64,000 nt of DNA from the NCBI GenBank assembly GCA_032988165.1, contig JANTQF010000128.1, positions 1 through 64,000 on the forward strand. The letters are read 5' to 3'. Numbering within the stretch: position 1 is the stretch's first letter; the number at the start of each line of letters is the position of its first letter. The notes under the pieces are model-generated. The model did not search any database. It had not been told where the DNA came from and saw only the letters and a program-made list of their open reading frames with translations. The translations under genes and the position numbers were made by a program. The stretch comes from Emmonsiellopsis sp. PD_33. Its lineage: Eukaryota > Ascomycota > Eurotiomycetes > Onygenales > Ajellomycetaceae. Below are positions 1-11,699 of this stretch, one piece after another.

Positions 1-428
1 GCCTATCCATCTATAAGATCATCTGTGTGGTGGGGGTTCTGTAGTCGGTGGTGTTAGTGAAGACGCGAGCGGGATAATAAATTTAAACACAAAACGCCAA
101 TCCGCAATTAATCGCTCCGGCCCTCCCCTCCCCCGACCCCCACGCAGCCTTCCACACCGGCCCCCCCCCCCCCCCAGCCGTACAAAAAACCCACCAAAAA
201 ACCACCAAAAAAAAGAGAATGCACTCACTTCTCCCGACACGTCTTCTCCGTCCAATCTGCATACATCTTCGCCGCAGGGTCCGTATTCGCCAAAAACCCA
301 ACAAGATGCGGCGATCTGTTCAGCTGCTTGCGGCCCTCGTTGACCTCCGCCAACAGCCCGCGCGCCACGGTGCCGGCCAGCACCACCTTGCACGAGGCGG
401 TGGGTGCGGTGTCGGGGTCTGTGGACAT
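1..428 (-). CDS. mtd1: NAD-dependent methylenetetrahydrofolate dehydrogenase, 5' end only (MTD1-like)
   Basis: Partial gene running off the left edge. Only exon 1 (428 to 229, 66 codons plus 2 nt) is certain. It starts MSTDPDTAPTASCKVVLAG and contains the block LVGFLANTDPAAKMYADWTE, which closely matches the N-terminus of yeast Mtd1 (LVGFLANNDPAAKMYATWT). The exon ends at a GTGAGT donor (228-223). The intron probably covers most of 228-11; I could not fix its acceptor, and AG|ATGGATAGG near position 10 is one option. Mtd1 is a cytosolic enzyme that oxidises 5,10-methylene-THF to methenyl-THF with NAD+ in one-carbon metabolism. The family is about 320 aa, so most of the protein lies outside the window. 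The intron contains a C-run of about 14 nt, where indel errors are likely. Confidence 0.85.
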
Positions 429-1441
429 TTTTGGGGGTGTGTGTGTGTATATGTGTCTGTGACAGAGAGGGGAGGAATTGGTGGTGGTGAGGTTTGTTTG
501 GAGGTTGGAATGGGATGGGATGGGATGGGGGGCGGGGCAGGAAAGGTTTTTTTTTTGCTTTATCGATAACGCGGAGGCGCGGGGGGGGATGGGAGATGGG
601 ATATGGGATATGGGGGGAATTGAAGGGCCAATTGACTGGGATAATTTTGGAAATTATTATGTTTCAATTGGGATCTATCTATCTACGTAAATATCTGCAA
701 TTGTATGAATATATTTAATAAATTTCCTGTGAAGACTTTTCTTTTTTGTGCGAAGCATTGTTTTTGTTTTTTGACTCATGCATGGCACCATTGATTGATG
801 GATTGATTAATACCAGGGAAAAACCGGGATGAATTAACCAATTAATAAGAAGAAAGGAAAAGAAAAAACTAATAAAACTGCGCAACTAACCCATGAAAGC
901 TACATATAAAAATGCTGCTGGTAGTAGTAGTATTATCCTTCTTTCTAAACAAACCTACATACGTAAATACCGCCTGCCCATAAAACCTCTCCATCTCCCA
1001 CCACCCGCTCCAAACTCCATCCATCCATCCATCCATCAGTCAACCTTGAAAATAGCTACCATTCCCCCTCCTTTTCAAGATTCTTCAATATATGTAACCA
1101 ACCCATGTCAAACAACAAAAAAACACACCCCGTCCCCCACTCATCTCATTCCATTTACTTTTTCAAAACCAGCCAGCCTTCTTACTTACCTACCCCCCCC
1201 ACCCATGTACGCACCCACGCACACTCACCACATCCAACTACCCAGACTTAAACCAAGCACTTACTCACACTCACACGTACACTTCTCTACTTAAGCAGAC
1301 AGGCAAGCAAGCAGGTAGATAATAGAACAGTGAGAGCAGGCCTGCCACATTTAACACACACATATATAATAACATATGCAAATCAAGCTAATGATGGAAT
1401 GATGGATGAGGATGAGTTAAGAGGAAACCAGAGCAGACAGG

Positions 1442-1464
1442 TAGATAGATAGATAGATAGATAG
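1442..1464. repeat. (GATA)n microsatellite
   Basis: About five to six uninterrupted GATA units, followed by imperfect GACA/GATA units. Potential length polymorphism. Confidence 0.8.
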
Positions 1465-1565
1465 ACAGATAGACATACATAAAGTAAAAAAACCAACTTT
1501 AAGGACACACTTAAAACAAAAGGAAATAAAGAACTAGAGTTTGTGTTGACTGACTTGACTATGAT

Positions 1566-1595
1566 AGGATAGGATAGGATAGGATAGGATAGGAT
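1566..1595. repeat. (AGGAT)6 microsatellite
   Basis: Six perfect AGGAT units just downstream of the ATP1 stop codon. Confidence 0.9.
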
Positions 1596-1901
1596 GAAAC
1601 GCCCAGAGCGGAGGATCTAGCCTGGGTGCATACTTTTTTTAGGATTTTTTTTCGGATCAAAGGTAAATTTGTTTTCTCACAAAAGGAAAAAATAAGGAAA
1701 AAAATAAGGAAAAATGAGTTTCAAGATTGTACACGAGCTAATAGTTTCTGTTCTATACATAATAGTGTCAGAAAAAATGAAAAAATGTTACAACCGGCTC
1801 CTCTGGGACACAAGAGAGAGACATGGCCGTTCCGTGACACCATTGTGCGTTTTTTTTGTTTTATAAATTTAATTTGCTTCTCAACAAAAAATTTTGCGCA
1901 C

Positions 1902-4149
1902 CTATGTGAAGGCCTTGTTGAAGGCAATGATGACGTCCTTGAGCTGAGCCTCCAGATCCTTGCTCAGTTGACCCTCCTTCTCGATCTTCTGGAGAACCTC
2001 GGGCTCGTTGGTCTTGAGGTGGGACAGGAAGTCGGCCTCCCATTGCAGGATCTTGCCGACGGGGATGGTGTCGAGGAGACCGTTGACACCAGCGTAGATG
2101 AGGGGAACCATCTCGTTGACGGCCATGGGCTGGTACTGCTTCTGCTTGAGCAGCTCGGTCAGACGCTCACCACGGTTGAGGGTCTGCTTGGTGGACGCAT
2201 CGAGATCGGAACCGAACTGGGCGAAGGCGGCGACTTCACGGTATTGGGCCAAGAAAAGCTTGAGCGAACCGGCGACTTGCTTCATGGCCTTGAGCTGGGC
2301 AGCGGATCCGACACGGGACACGGACAGACCGACGTTAATGGCGGGACGGACACCCTTGTAGAACAACTCAGACTCCAAGAAGATCTGGCCGTCAGTGATG
2401 GAAATGACGTTGGTGGGAATGTAAGCGGACACGTCACCACCCTGGGTCTCAATGATGGGAAGGGCAGTGAGGGAGCCACCGAGGTGCTTGTCGTTCAGCT
2501 TGGCAGCACGCTCGAGGAGACGAGAGTGGAGGTAGAAAACGCTAGACGAGTTAGATTATGATTAGGAAGGGGAGGGACAAGGGACTACATACTCTCCAGG
2601 ATAGGCCTCACGTCCGGGAGGACGACGGAGCAGAAGAGACATTTGACGGTAGGCAACGGCCTGCTTGGACAGATCGTCGTAGATGATGACGGCGTGGCGT
2701 CCATTGTCTCTGAACCACTCACCGATAGCGCAGCCTGAATAACAAAAAAATGAAGAATTAGATAAGAAGCGAAGATGAAAAGAAATAAAAGAGAGAGTAG
2801 GGGGAAGACGTACCGGTGAAGGGAGCAATGTACTGCAGAGGAGCAGCCTCGGAGGCAGTGGCAGCAACAATGATGGAGTACTTCATGGCATCGTTCTCCT
2901 CAAGGGTCTTGACGAGCTGGGCGACGGTGGAACGCTTCTGGCCAACAGCAACGTAAACACAGTACAGCTTCTGGGTCTCGTCGCCACCCTCGTTCCATCT
3001 CTTCTGGTTGAGGATGGCATCGAGAGCAACGGCAGTCTTTCCGGTCTGACGATCACCGATGATCAACTCACGCTGACCACGTCCAATGGGCACCATGGAG
3101 TCGACAGACTTGAGACCAGTCTGTACTGGCTGGTTGACGGAGCGGCGGGGGAGAATTCCAGGAGCCTTGAGCTGAGCACGGCGCTTCTCGGTGGTCTTGA
3201 TAGGGCCCTTTCCATCGATGGGGGCACCCAGAGCATTAACGACACGTCCGAGCATCTCGGGACCAACGGGAACGTCGACCTAGTAGGCAATGTTAGAAGC
3301 GGATGTCACCCAATTCGAGCGCAGTGTATTTTTTTTTTTGCTTTGTTAGACGTACAATCTCGCCAGTTCGCTTGACGGTCTCACCCTCCTTGACGAGACG
3401 ATCAGAACCGAAAAGCACAACACCGACTTGGCCGGCTTCCAAGTTCATGCACATGCCCTTGACGCCAGAGGCGAACCTAAATAGACACGTAAATATGAAT
3501 TCCCCCCCATACTAGCGGGTAGTCAAAACATACTCGACGAGTTCCTCGGCCTGGACATTGGTCATGCCATGGACACGAGCGATACCATCACTATCATCCA
3601 GCAAGTCAGCATTGATCTACGAGGGTCGGCCGGGGGTGTCGCAATGGATGCGAAATGGGCCATATCTGATAATGGGCGTGCGTGGTGTGGGTGGGGGACG
3701 TACCCAACAGAGAGGACACGACCAGTCTCGGCAAGACCGGCTTCCTCCTGGACACCGCGAATTCTCTGCTCGAGGATGGAGGAGACCTCAGTGGGAGCAG
3801 CCTTGGCCTCAGCAGCGTATGTCCGGACCTGCTTCGACGCAGCAGCGAGAGGGCTGGGGGTGGCAGCGCGAACCTGTTTTTTTTTTTTTCAACGACGAGA
3901 AAATTTGTCAGCGGGGCGGGTAAACAAAGGCCAGATGGGCGGCAGGGCAGCCAACGGGGGTCAATTGGGCCAGCAGACGCCCGGAGACCATCGCAGCGGG
4001 CGCGGCGGGATGGAATCGGGGATCTGGAGGCGCTGCTGGCGACAATTGGCGATGGGGGCAGGATGGGAAAATCTCACCGCAGCGACTCTGGCAGAGGCAG
4101 AAACGGCCGATACGGAGCGGCTGGACTGCCGCAGGGCGTTTCTGAACAT
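1902..4149 (-). CDS. atp1: Mitochondrial F1F0 ATP synthase subunit alpha
   Basis: Seven exons: 4149-4078, 3873-3704, 3590-3534, 3476-3356, 3279-2814, 2734-2593 and 2541-1902. They join in frame to 1,668 nt, 555 aa, the usual Atp1 length. The N-terminus MFRNALRQSSRSVSAVSASA is a typical Arg/Ser-rich matrix-targeting presequence. The Walker A motif GDRQTGKT lies near residue 215. Conserved blocks follow, such as GEWFRDNGRHAVIIYDDLSK and, in exon 7, ESELFYKGVRPAINVGLSVSRVGSAAQ; the C-terminus is FNKAFT. Subunit alpha forms the non-catalytic nucleotide sites of the F1 head in the matrix. All introns have GT-AG ends. Exon 3 uses the acceptor ATGATAG. The start was chosen because exon 1 is exactly 24 codons and splices in frame to VRAATPSPLAASKQVRTYAA. 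No damage is visible. Confidence 0.97.
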
Positions 4150-4915
4150 TGTGAGGGAGGAGGAGGGAGAGCAGAGATGGAAGACGATGGGGAGGGCGGG
4201 CAATTGGGGGCTGGGGGGGGTGTGGTGAGGATTGTGGATGAGGAAAAGTCGAGCTTGGAGGTTGGAATTGGGAGAAGAGGATGGGAGCGAGCCAAGATCT
4301 TGCCGAGACCGTCCTTAGCGGCTGGGGGCGTGTTTTTCCGAAAATTACACCCCAGCACTCCCGGGCAGTAGACACCAGAGGGATGGGAAGCAGGATAAGA
4401 GGGTTAATTGATTGGGATATGCTATTCTATTATTCTACAGGTTCTCCCGCCCGTTGCCCGCCAGCTGGGCCAGCACTGGTGTGTTGTGTGCGTGTTTGTG
4501 TTGATGTTTTGCTCGTTCTGTGGTTCCTACACTTGCCGAGCGGGCGTATTATTACCCTATAAATACACAATACGGTATTAATGCACACCTCATTCCCCGA
4601 CATAACAACATCTGTCAAATATATACAGTGCAGTCACACCTCCACTAATAAACACTACTCCCATGCATTACTATTGAACTGCAGCCTCGTAAACAACCTC
4701 CCGTCATCCATAGAATAAACACATACAAACCCATGGCCCTCCCAACTACTACCTAGCAAAGAGAACCATCTCGCAGAGTGGCGTAATTCCCCCAATCATC
4801 CAGACAGGCATCAACCGTCCGTGTCCATATCCATCGTCACCTTCCCCTGGGTATATATATCTCCGCTCTCCTCCCTTGGCATAACACATACCTCACTCCC
4901 CACCACCACCACCAC
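4150..4915. other. Intergenic between ATP1 and MPO1
   Basis: ATP1 upstream region and MPO1 3' UTR. Long open frames seen here on the plus strand (to about 4,370) are antisense to the ATP1 first exon and show no family resemblance. Nothing else recognised. Confidence 0.6.
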
Positions 4916-5687
4916 CTACTTAGTCTTCTTCTTCTCCTCCTGAAACTTGCTAATCTCCACCTGCACCCTCTCATCAATCCTCCGCTTCAACTGCGGCCTA
5001 TACCCCAGCCCAAACAACACCTCCAACCACACAAAGAACGGCGCTAGAAAGAACGCCTGCACCAGATTATCCAGCAGTGCCGGCGCGCGCCCTTCGAACT
5101 TGCCATGCCCCACAAACTGCAGGATCCACGCGGCTACTTGGATGGCTAGGCCGTAGTGCGTGGCTGTCCGGCCGTAGGTGGTCGTGAGGTGGTTGGCGAG
5201 CATGGCGCCGCCGAGGAGGAAGGGGGAGAGGAGGGTGCCGGCCACGGGCTCCATGAGGATGTAGAGCAGGGCGTAGAGGGTGGCGGCGAGGGTGCCGAGG
5301 TTTGGGGGGAGGGAGGGGAGGGTTAGGGAGGGCGGGAGCGGGAGGAGGGGGCCGGTGAGGGTTGCCTGGGGATGGGTTAGTGTGTGTCTGTGGCTGTGGT
5401 GAAGGGAGTTGGGTTGGGGGGGGTGTACCAGTTGGAACATGCACAGCATGATGATTGGGACGCAGGTGATGTGGATGGCGATGTTGACCTGGTAGAAGTA
5501 GAAGACGGGGGTGGATGGGTTAGTGTCGCAACACCTCATATTGGATGTATATGTGTCGGCGGGCTTACGGGGTTATGGTGGTATGCACCATACTGTTGCA
5601 GCAACAGGTCAGCTCAGTCTCTTGCGTAGTAAGTACATGTTGGGATAGGCATACAAAGGTGAACTGCTTCTCCAGGTCGAGCGGCAT
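4916..5687 (-). CDS. mpo1: Mpo1-like 2-hydroxy fatty acid dioxygenase (DUF962/YGL010w family)
   Basis: Four exons: 5687-5655, 5592-5569, 5488-5429 and 5365-4916, giving 188 aa. The spliced N-terminus reads MPLDLEKQFTF / YGAYHHNP / VNIAIHITCVP, the family signature, with the conserved histidines of the proposed Fe(II) site (HHN and HIT). Several hydrophobic segments follow (LYALLYILMEPVAGTLL, AIQVAAWILQFVGHG and LVQAFFLAPFFVWLEVLF). The tail KFQEEKKKTK is lysine-rich, as in ER membrane proteins. Yeast Mpo1 carries out alpha-oxidation of 2-hydroxypalmitate during phytosphingosine breakdown. Exon 2 is a 24-nt microexon. The gene faces away from RPB7, from which it is now separated by the retrotransposon island. 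Confidence 0.93.
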
Positions 5688-6066
5688 GGTGGGCGATGCG
5701 ACTATGCAAGCTGGTGGTGGGCGAATGCTTCTAACATCAATGTTGAAGGACGGATGCACAGGGGTATGTCATGTCATGGAGCGAGTCTCCGGTTGGTCTT
5801 ATATCCGCCCCTCCGCTGGTGAACTAAACGATGAAGCCATCCCCAAGAAAGAACGACAGGCGATTGGCTGGTCGGCCGTGCCCCGGCTTGCATGTGACTT
5901 TCTGCGGCTTCGATACACGACGTTTGCTGTCTTTTCCCCAGCGACTTCAGGATACATCTGCAGCCGTGTAGAATAAGCAAACATTCACTATCCTCCTATT
6001 TTATATCTCTCGTCTGAACAAGCTACAATCCCCCGCCCGAAATGGCTCGAACTGCCAAACTCAAAT

Positions 6067-6091
6067 CACGTGACATGAGCCCGCTCACGTG
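6067..6091. promoter_or_regulatory. Paired CACGTG (E-box) motifs upstream of MPO1
   Basis: Two palindromic CACGTG sites at 6067-6072 and 6086-6091, both followed by GA, 19 bp apart. They end 15 bp before the target-site duplication of the outer retrotransposon. CACGTG is the core of bHLH factors such as Cbf1/Pho4 types. They lie about 380-405 bp upstream of the MPO1 start codon. Before insertion they were shared with the RPB7 side. Confidence 0.5.
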
Positions 6092-6106
6092 ACCCAGCGC
6101 ATCCGC

Positions 6107-6111
6107 GATTC
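6107..6111. repeat. Target-site duplication of element A, left copy (GATTC)
   Basis: GATTC immediately before the TG of the left 114-bp LTR. The matching copy follows the right LTR. Confidence 0.9.
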
Positions 6112-6225
6112 TGTGGGAAGGCTGAAGACTCTTGTATTGCCTAGCTAGTGAGAGATCTATCTACTGTGTGACCACATGTTCACACTAAGCCTGATTGGGA
6201 GATTGGAGGTGGCCTATGGCCTACA
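6112..6225 (-). repeat. Element A LTR, left (3' LTR of the element)
   Basis: 114 bp, TG...CA. It aligns without gaps to 26658-26771 with 12 differences. Every one is a transition falling at what must have been seven CG dinucleotides (TG in one copy, CA or CG in the other). This copy retains no CG. Confidence 0.93.
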
Positions 6226-6236
6226 CCCCCCTTTGA
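6226..6236 (-). promoter_or_regulatory. Polypurine tract of element A
   Basis: Minus-strand CTCAAAGGGGGG abuts the left LTR, the expected position of the plus-strand DNA primer. It fixes the element's orientation as minus. Confidence 0.8.
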
Positions 6237-6239
6237 GTG

Positions 6240-9200
6240 GAGCTGTGTGAAACATGTAGATCTCACAAAAACACTGCTAATCAGTGGAAAAACCCTAGAT
6301 ACATATAAAGACTTACTATTTTCCTCCTTTTCTATCAGAAAGCCCTAGTAATTTCATGAAATAGTCAAATATAATTATACTTAGAGGCTTTATTAAATTA
6401 TTAGCTGCTATTTCAGCTGTAAAGATGTATTCTAACAATATAATATCATTCTTTAACTAAGATTATAAGTAATGAAAACATATATCTATATACTTATTAT
6501 AGGCTATAATCATAGTAACTTGAGTGAGATCTATCACTTCTTTATTATTCATAAAAATCTATATAAAGAATATAGTTATAAATCTGATCTCTAATATGAG
6601 ATTCTAGATTTATATTGCCTTGTAAACTGCCTCATTAAGTACAATATATTTAGCTTTATTTGAGCTAAGTAATATACAGACCTGTTTGACAGACTATCAT
6701 AATATTAGGGTGCCTACAAGCTTAAATATATAGCTAGATGTAGATTTTCAATCACTATTTAAAATACCTACTCAATTAGAATCTATATATTCAATTAGGA
6801 GGTAGATGTCATTCAGAAAGTTAGAAATCAGACTGTTAAGATGCTTATAAAAGAGGCTTATATTAGATATTTCTTTTAAATATTAGATGATGTATAATAA
6901 TGTCTTTTATAATTTCAGTATTAGATTAGCACTATACTGATTAAGTAATAAGGTTATATGTATAATATTAAGCTGAGTTTTAACTGTAAGATACTGAATG
7001 TAGCTCATACTTTATTAGTAATATTACTTCATAAAACTACTTTTATTCTCTAAAATAGAGGAATTATTGAATCTAAGAGACTCCTTTATGAGTATATACA
7101 TAGTAATGACATCTTTTATATAGAAATCCTCTATCAAATGATTAATATAGTGTTAGTGGGTTAATTTAATCTTCTCAGATATATAGCTCACTTTCATGTC
7201 TAAATATTTCTTTAGTTTGTGCAGGTCTTTGATCTCAAAATGCTCATTCAATTTATATATTAATTAATTAGTGTTTATAGGATCTTTAAACATTATATTT
7301 AAATTATTAATATAGATAATCATGTAGAGGTAAGATTTAATAGCATATTATTATAAATCTAAATTATATAAACTTATAATAAATTTTATTTTTATAAGAA
7401 GAGTTATTAGAAAATCATACTAAATTCTTATAGCTAGATTTAATCTGTAGAGATTACTCCCTATAGTGCAGATGAGTATTTTTAAAGTATCTAATTTAAA
7501 GCTGAAAGATTATCTTATATAAATAATTTTATCTAGATATTTATATAGGTAGATTAGTATAATATCTACCTGCTAAAGCATCTATCTGTATTGTGCTGTC
7601 ATAGTAAATAATAAGTAGTTTATAGTATTAATTATTACAGGTATATAGATCTCTATTCTACTACCCTTCTTAAGTTAATTCCTGCAGACTATCTAGTGGG
7701 ACTTCTGTAGGATACTATTAGAATTCACATTTAGATTAATTAATTGATCTTTTTCAATGAATATTTAGCAGTTAGAGGCCACTAATTCTCTAATAGGTAT
7801 GTTAGACTGAGGAATTAGATGCTACATATTTTACTATTCTAAATTAATTATCTTATATTATATTAATCTTTACCAGTATTCTCTTACTCTCCCTGGCCAT
7901 AATATAGTGTTCTTATATGATTTAGGGAGAGTGCTTATATTAGGTAAAAAGGTGTAAACTGTATAGATACTAGTAGAATGAAATTACTTGCTATTTTTAG
8001 GAAATTCCTTATCCTCTACTATATTAATTATATTGATATTAGATGTCTTAGAGCTCTGAACATCAGTTTTCAGACTATCAGTATGTTTAGGATCTAGCTT
8101 TAATAGCATGAATTAAATGTTTAATATATAAAGTATTTTATTAGACTTAGAATCTCAAAGCTGAAAAATTAACATCCTATTAAATTCAATTAGTTTATAT
8201 AACTCTATATAGGGGGATAACTTATCTGCAGGCTTTTATAAGCCATGCAGGTGAGTATAGACCTCAGTTCCAATTTAATGAAAATATTTCACTTAAAGTA
8301 ATAAATTTATGAGTATATATTATAATATCATATAAGGACTAAGGATTATAGAATCTACCATCTACAGTTAGAATATACTATTATATAGAACTATAGATGT
8401 AGAGGTATTATTAATTATTATAACAACTATATTTATGATATCTGCCCAGAATTTCTTAGGTAAATTACTTGTAAATAGGATTACTCTTATACACTGCATT
8501 ATTATTTGAATGCTACATTTAGAGACACTATCTTGATGAGGAGATTAAGGGGTAATTAGTTCTCATTTAATATTATATTTAGTTATAATCTTATTTATTT
8601 TTGCAGATTAAAAAACACCATCAATATCTATTTATATGAATGTGAGAGATCTATAACTGAGATTCCTCATAAATTTAAGCTAGAGGATGAAGAATTTAAT
8701 AGCTTTATCTTTTGACTTTAAGAAATACATCTACCTTATGTGGGTAATATCACATGTAATTAACATCTAATATTTGATCTCTTTATGAGACTCTAGAGAG
8801 TAATCAGATAGATCTTCTAATATTTTATCTCTTTCTGTAAGATTAATATGAATCTTTTCAATTAGTTGTAGAGATTATAGTATGGGTTTTTATAAGTAAT
8901 AGTGAGTCATGCTAACTTTAATATATTTTTCACAGAAAAGTTTTATTTTTAGACTATTAATTTTAATGCTAAATTTCAGATCTTTTGACATTATAATAAT
9001 AGCACCCACATGAATGTGACTAAGGTCCTAATGTTACTTAGTGAGAGTTTTACTTATAAGGTTAGAGTCTACATCTATAGGTTTGATTTTATTAAATATT
9101 TTCAGAGGCATGATGATAGTAGCAGCTACAAGTAGAAGTCTGATTTTTTAGGCTGAATTTAGTGTTCTATAATCATATAATTCTACTATGAAGTTCATTA

Positions 9201-10196
9201 CTCTATTAATACTATTAAGATCTCATTTATATTTATATTCAACTATTTTATATAAGCTCTTACTAGGGGTTTGAACTGTATGAAAAATAACACCATTCAG
9301 AGACCTACAAATAAAGTATGTGGGGTTAATGTTGAAGAGGGTGAATTTATACTTTTAATCCTCTAAAGTTATAAAGAATAATAAGTTAACTATTAGTTTA
9401 GAAATATAATGAATGTCTTATATGATGATGTCATCATCCTCAACCTTAAAAATTAAGCATTCTATCTCTTTAATGTGCTCTTTCCTATTCATAATGAAGT
9501 TAACTGTTAGTTTGCCTATATAAAGTTAAGTCTTTATAAGAGAAAAATGTTTATTAGTTATATTTAGACTAGCATCTATATTTAATAATCATAGCTTAAG
9601 GGCTGTAGTGTTTTATGAGGTTACTAAGAGTATATCTTCTTATAGTTCATAAATTATAATGATGTTTATAGATGATTAATCTATCATTAAATTCTTATTA
9701 TCTATAGATTTATTAGTTTTTATATCACTAAAATCATCTTTACCCTTTCTATGCCTGCTTTTACCCTTGCTCTCACTCTGTTTTTCAATCTTCTTAAGCT
9801 AATCAGGCTTATATTCAGGATGTAGATACCAGCACTATTTATCAGTATAATTAATGTTCTTATAATGAGAGTAAATCTACTTATTATCTGAATTATTAAT
9901 TAAAGAATTTATAGAGTTCATACTAAAATTCTATATTTTTAAAGCTGTAGATTTCTTTTCAGCCTAATTAAATAATTATTTCATAAGGTTATCTATATTG
10001 ATATTAATAATCTTATCCTAATTACTAGTATAAAAATCATTTAAATACAACTTGATGAACACTTTCTAGAAATTCCTGAGGTCTAAAAAGAAAAGATTAT
10101 AGTAGATGTCTTCTGAATCACAGGATAATACTCTATGACAAGCTATAAAATAATAAAATTAGTGTTAATAAGATATATAATCAGTATTCTTAATGA
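6240..10196 (-). pseudogene. Element A copia pol (and gag C-terminus), degraded
   Basis: The minus strand, read from 10,196 down, gives recognisable copia blocks broken by stops. Near 9,870-9,740 is HYKNINYTDK-stop-CWYLHPEYKPD-stop-LKKIEKQ, the usual copia segment after the zinc knuckle, with TAG where Trp or Gln is expected. Near 7,330-7,150 is YINNLNI...LNEHFEIKDLHKLKKYL, the copia reverse transcriptase YVDD region, in which both catalytic aspartates now read Asn (GAT to AAT). Integrase should lie between these blocks and RNase H left of about 6,800, but I did not align them residue by residue. The protein cannot be made. Confidence 0.8.
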
Positions 10197-10201
10197 ATAG
10201 G
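10197..10201. repeat. Target-site duplication of element B, left copy (ATAGG)
   Basis: ATAGG immediately before the left LTR of element B. The second copy is at 25626-25630. Confidence 0.9.
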
Positions 10202-10661
10202 TGTCATGCTCTCACACCAGTGATATATTATTCTGCTGACCAGACATCTCACAACTACCTCATCAAACTTCATCATATATATTGTCATATATCTCATTAT
10301 AGAGTTCTACCTGGGCCTGACTAGAGCACAGCATCATAGATAGATCCAGCAGCTCTGAAGAGCTCCATATAGATAGCTACTGATCTCTCAGACTTGCTGA
10401 AGGTTAGTGATTTGTTTATTAATCTACCTAATATTTGAAAATCCTCTCATCTATTCACCTACATATTTCCTCCTTCATGATATTAAGATATCTACCTCCT
10501 CTAGTCTAGTAAAGCTCTTATTGATAAACTCTACCTCTCTAAGCTCTAAATAGCCTAATCTACTTATTAACTCCTCATTCCTTCTAAGCATCAACTAATA
10601 CAGTGTTATCTCTATTCCTAATATAATAGTATCATCACTTAGATATTAAAGCATGCTTACA
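10202..10661 (+). repeat. Element B 5' LTR
   Basis: 460 bp, begins TGTCATGCTC and ends GCATGCTTACA. It aligns gap-free with 25166-25625. By hand count about 72 differences, all transitions. Confidence 0.92.
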
Positions 10662-10739
10662 ATTTAAATTACTCTTCAGTTTATCTCAGATCAGCATTCA
10701 TTAATATATCAAACTCTTTAAACTAATAGATTATGAATA

Positions 10740-11690
10740 TTCATACTAAATCTGATGTCTCTTCTGATAATATATCTATTTCATTAGGAGATCATCAAAC
10801 TCCTTCAGCTGACACACCACTGAATTGAAATCAAGAAGGTCTATTCTTAACTAAACCTTATGAAATTAAGATTGGAGATCCTAAGCCTTATTATGGAAAT
10901 AATATTATAGAATATTAAATCTTTATCTATTTTCTTGAATGAAAATACAAACTTACTCCTAATCATTTTAAATAAGATAGGCTTTATATTCTATATGCTA
11001 CTACTCACCTACATGGCACTATTGAAACTACTTGAAGCATCAAGGAAAATGAACTTCATAATATAGGTACTATATATACTTGGAAATAGTTCAAAGAATT
11101 CCTCATGGATCAAATTGAAGATTACTGAAATTAAGGCTATACAGCTGCTACTCAGTTCTATAACCTTACTCAATAAGAGAGTCAAACTGTTCATGCTTTT
11201 AAAGCTACCTTCAATAAATACTAGAATGAGCTTGAACTTGACCTTAAGACTCTATAAATATAGCTTTTCTATGCTAAGCTACACCCTTCTATTTGGAATA
11301 TAATCAATAACTACCAAGAGATTCCTATAGATTAGACTCAACTAGTTAACCTTGCCTCTTATCTTCAAACTCAACTTAAGAAGACTAGAACCTCTAAATA
11401 ACCTTCTAGTGAGCAACCTGATCCCAATAAGAATCAGAATACTAATTCTCAATGAGGAGGCTGCAAACATTAATAAAGTAGCTCTGAAAAGTAGAATCAA
11501 TCTGCTCTGAAGAATCCTCTTTCTCAATAAGAATAGAATAAATGTAAGGACAAGAACCTTTACTATAATTATAGCAAGCTAGGCCACTATGCTTCTGATT
11601 GTCAATCTAAGAAAAAGGATCTTAAGGATGTTGTTAAGGTCTCAGTAATTAATACTCTAAATGACCTCTAGGAATAACTACACTCAGGTC
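10740..11690 (+). pseudogene. Element B gag, degraded
   Basis: The plus strand encodes a broken Gag. A CCHC zinc knuckle is recognisable at about 11,550-11,605 (YYNYSKLGHYASDCQSKK). The first two cysteines now read Tyr (TAT or TAC), as expected from G-to-A change of TGT/TGC, while the downstream GHYASDC half is intact. Frame breaks and TAG/TGA stops occur throughout. Confidence 0.7.
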
Positions 11691-11699
11691 CCTTACTTA

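Larger units (their letters stand above)
429..1901. other. Intergenic, simple-repeat rich (MTD1 upstream / ATP1 downstream)
   Basis: No coding region is supported here. It should contain the MTD1 promoter at the left and the ATP1 3' UTR at the right. It is rich in short tandem repeats: GGGAT units near 505-530, CCAT units at 1017-1036, GATA units at about 1442-1464 and six AGGAT units at 1566-1595. Short open frames here are low-complexity or antisense to ATP1. Confidence 0.7.

Noticed and set aside
1626..2561. 311-codon open frame on the plus strand
   Set aside because: It overlaps ATP1 exon 7 antisense; its Leu/Glu/Gly-rich translation is the mirror of conserved ATP1 codons.
3569..4371. 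Two long plus-strand frames (219 and 229 codons)
   Set aside because: Antisense to ATP1 exons 1-3 and their introns; no recognisable family.
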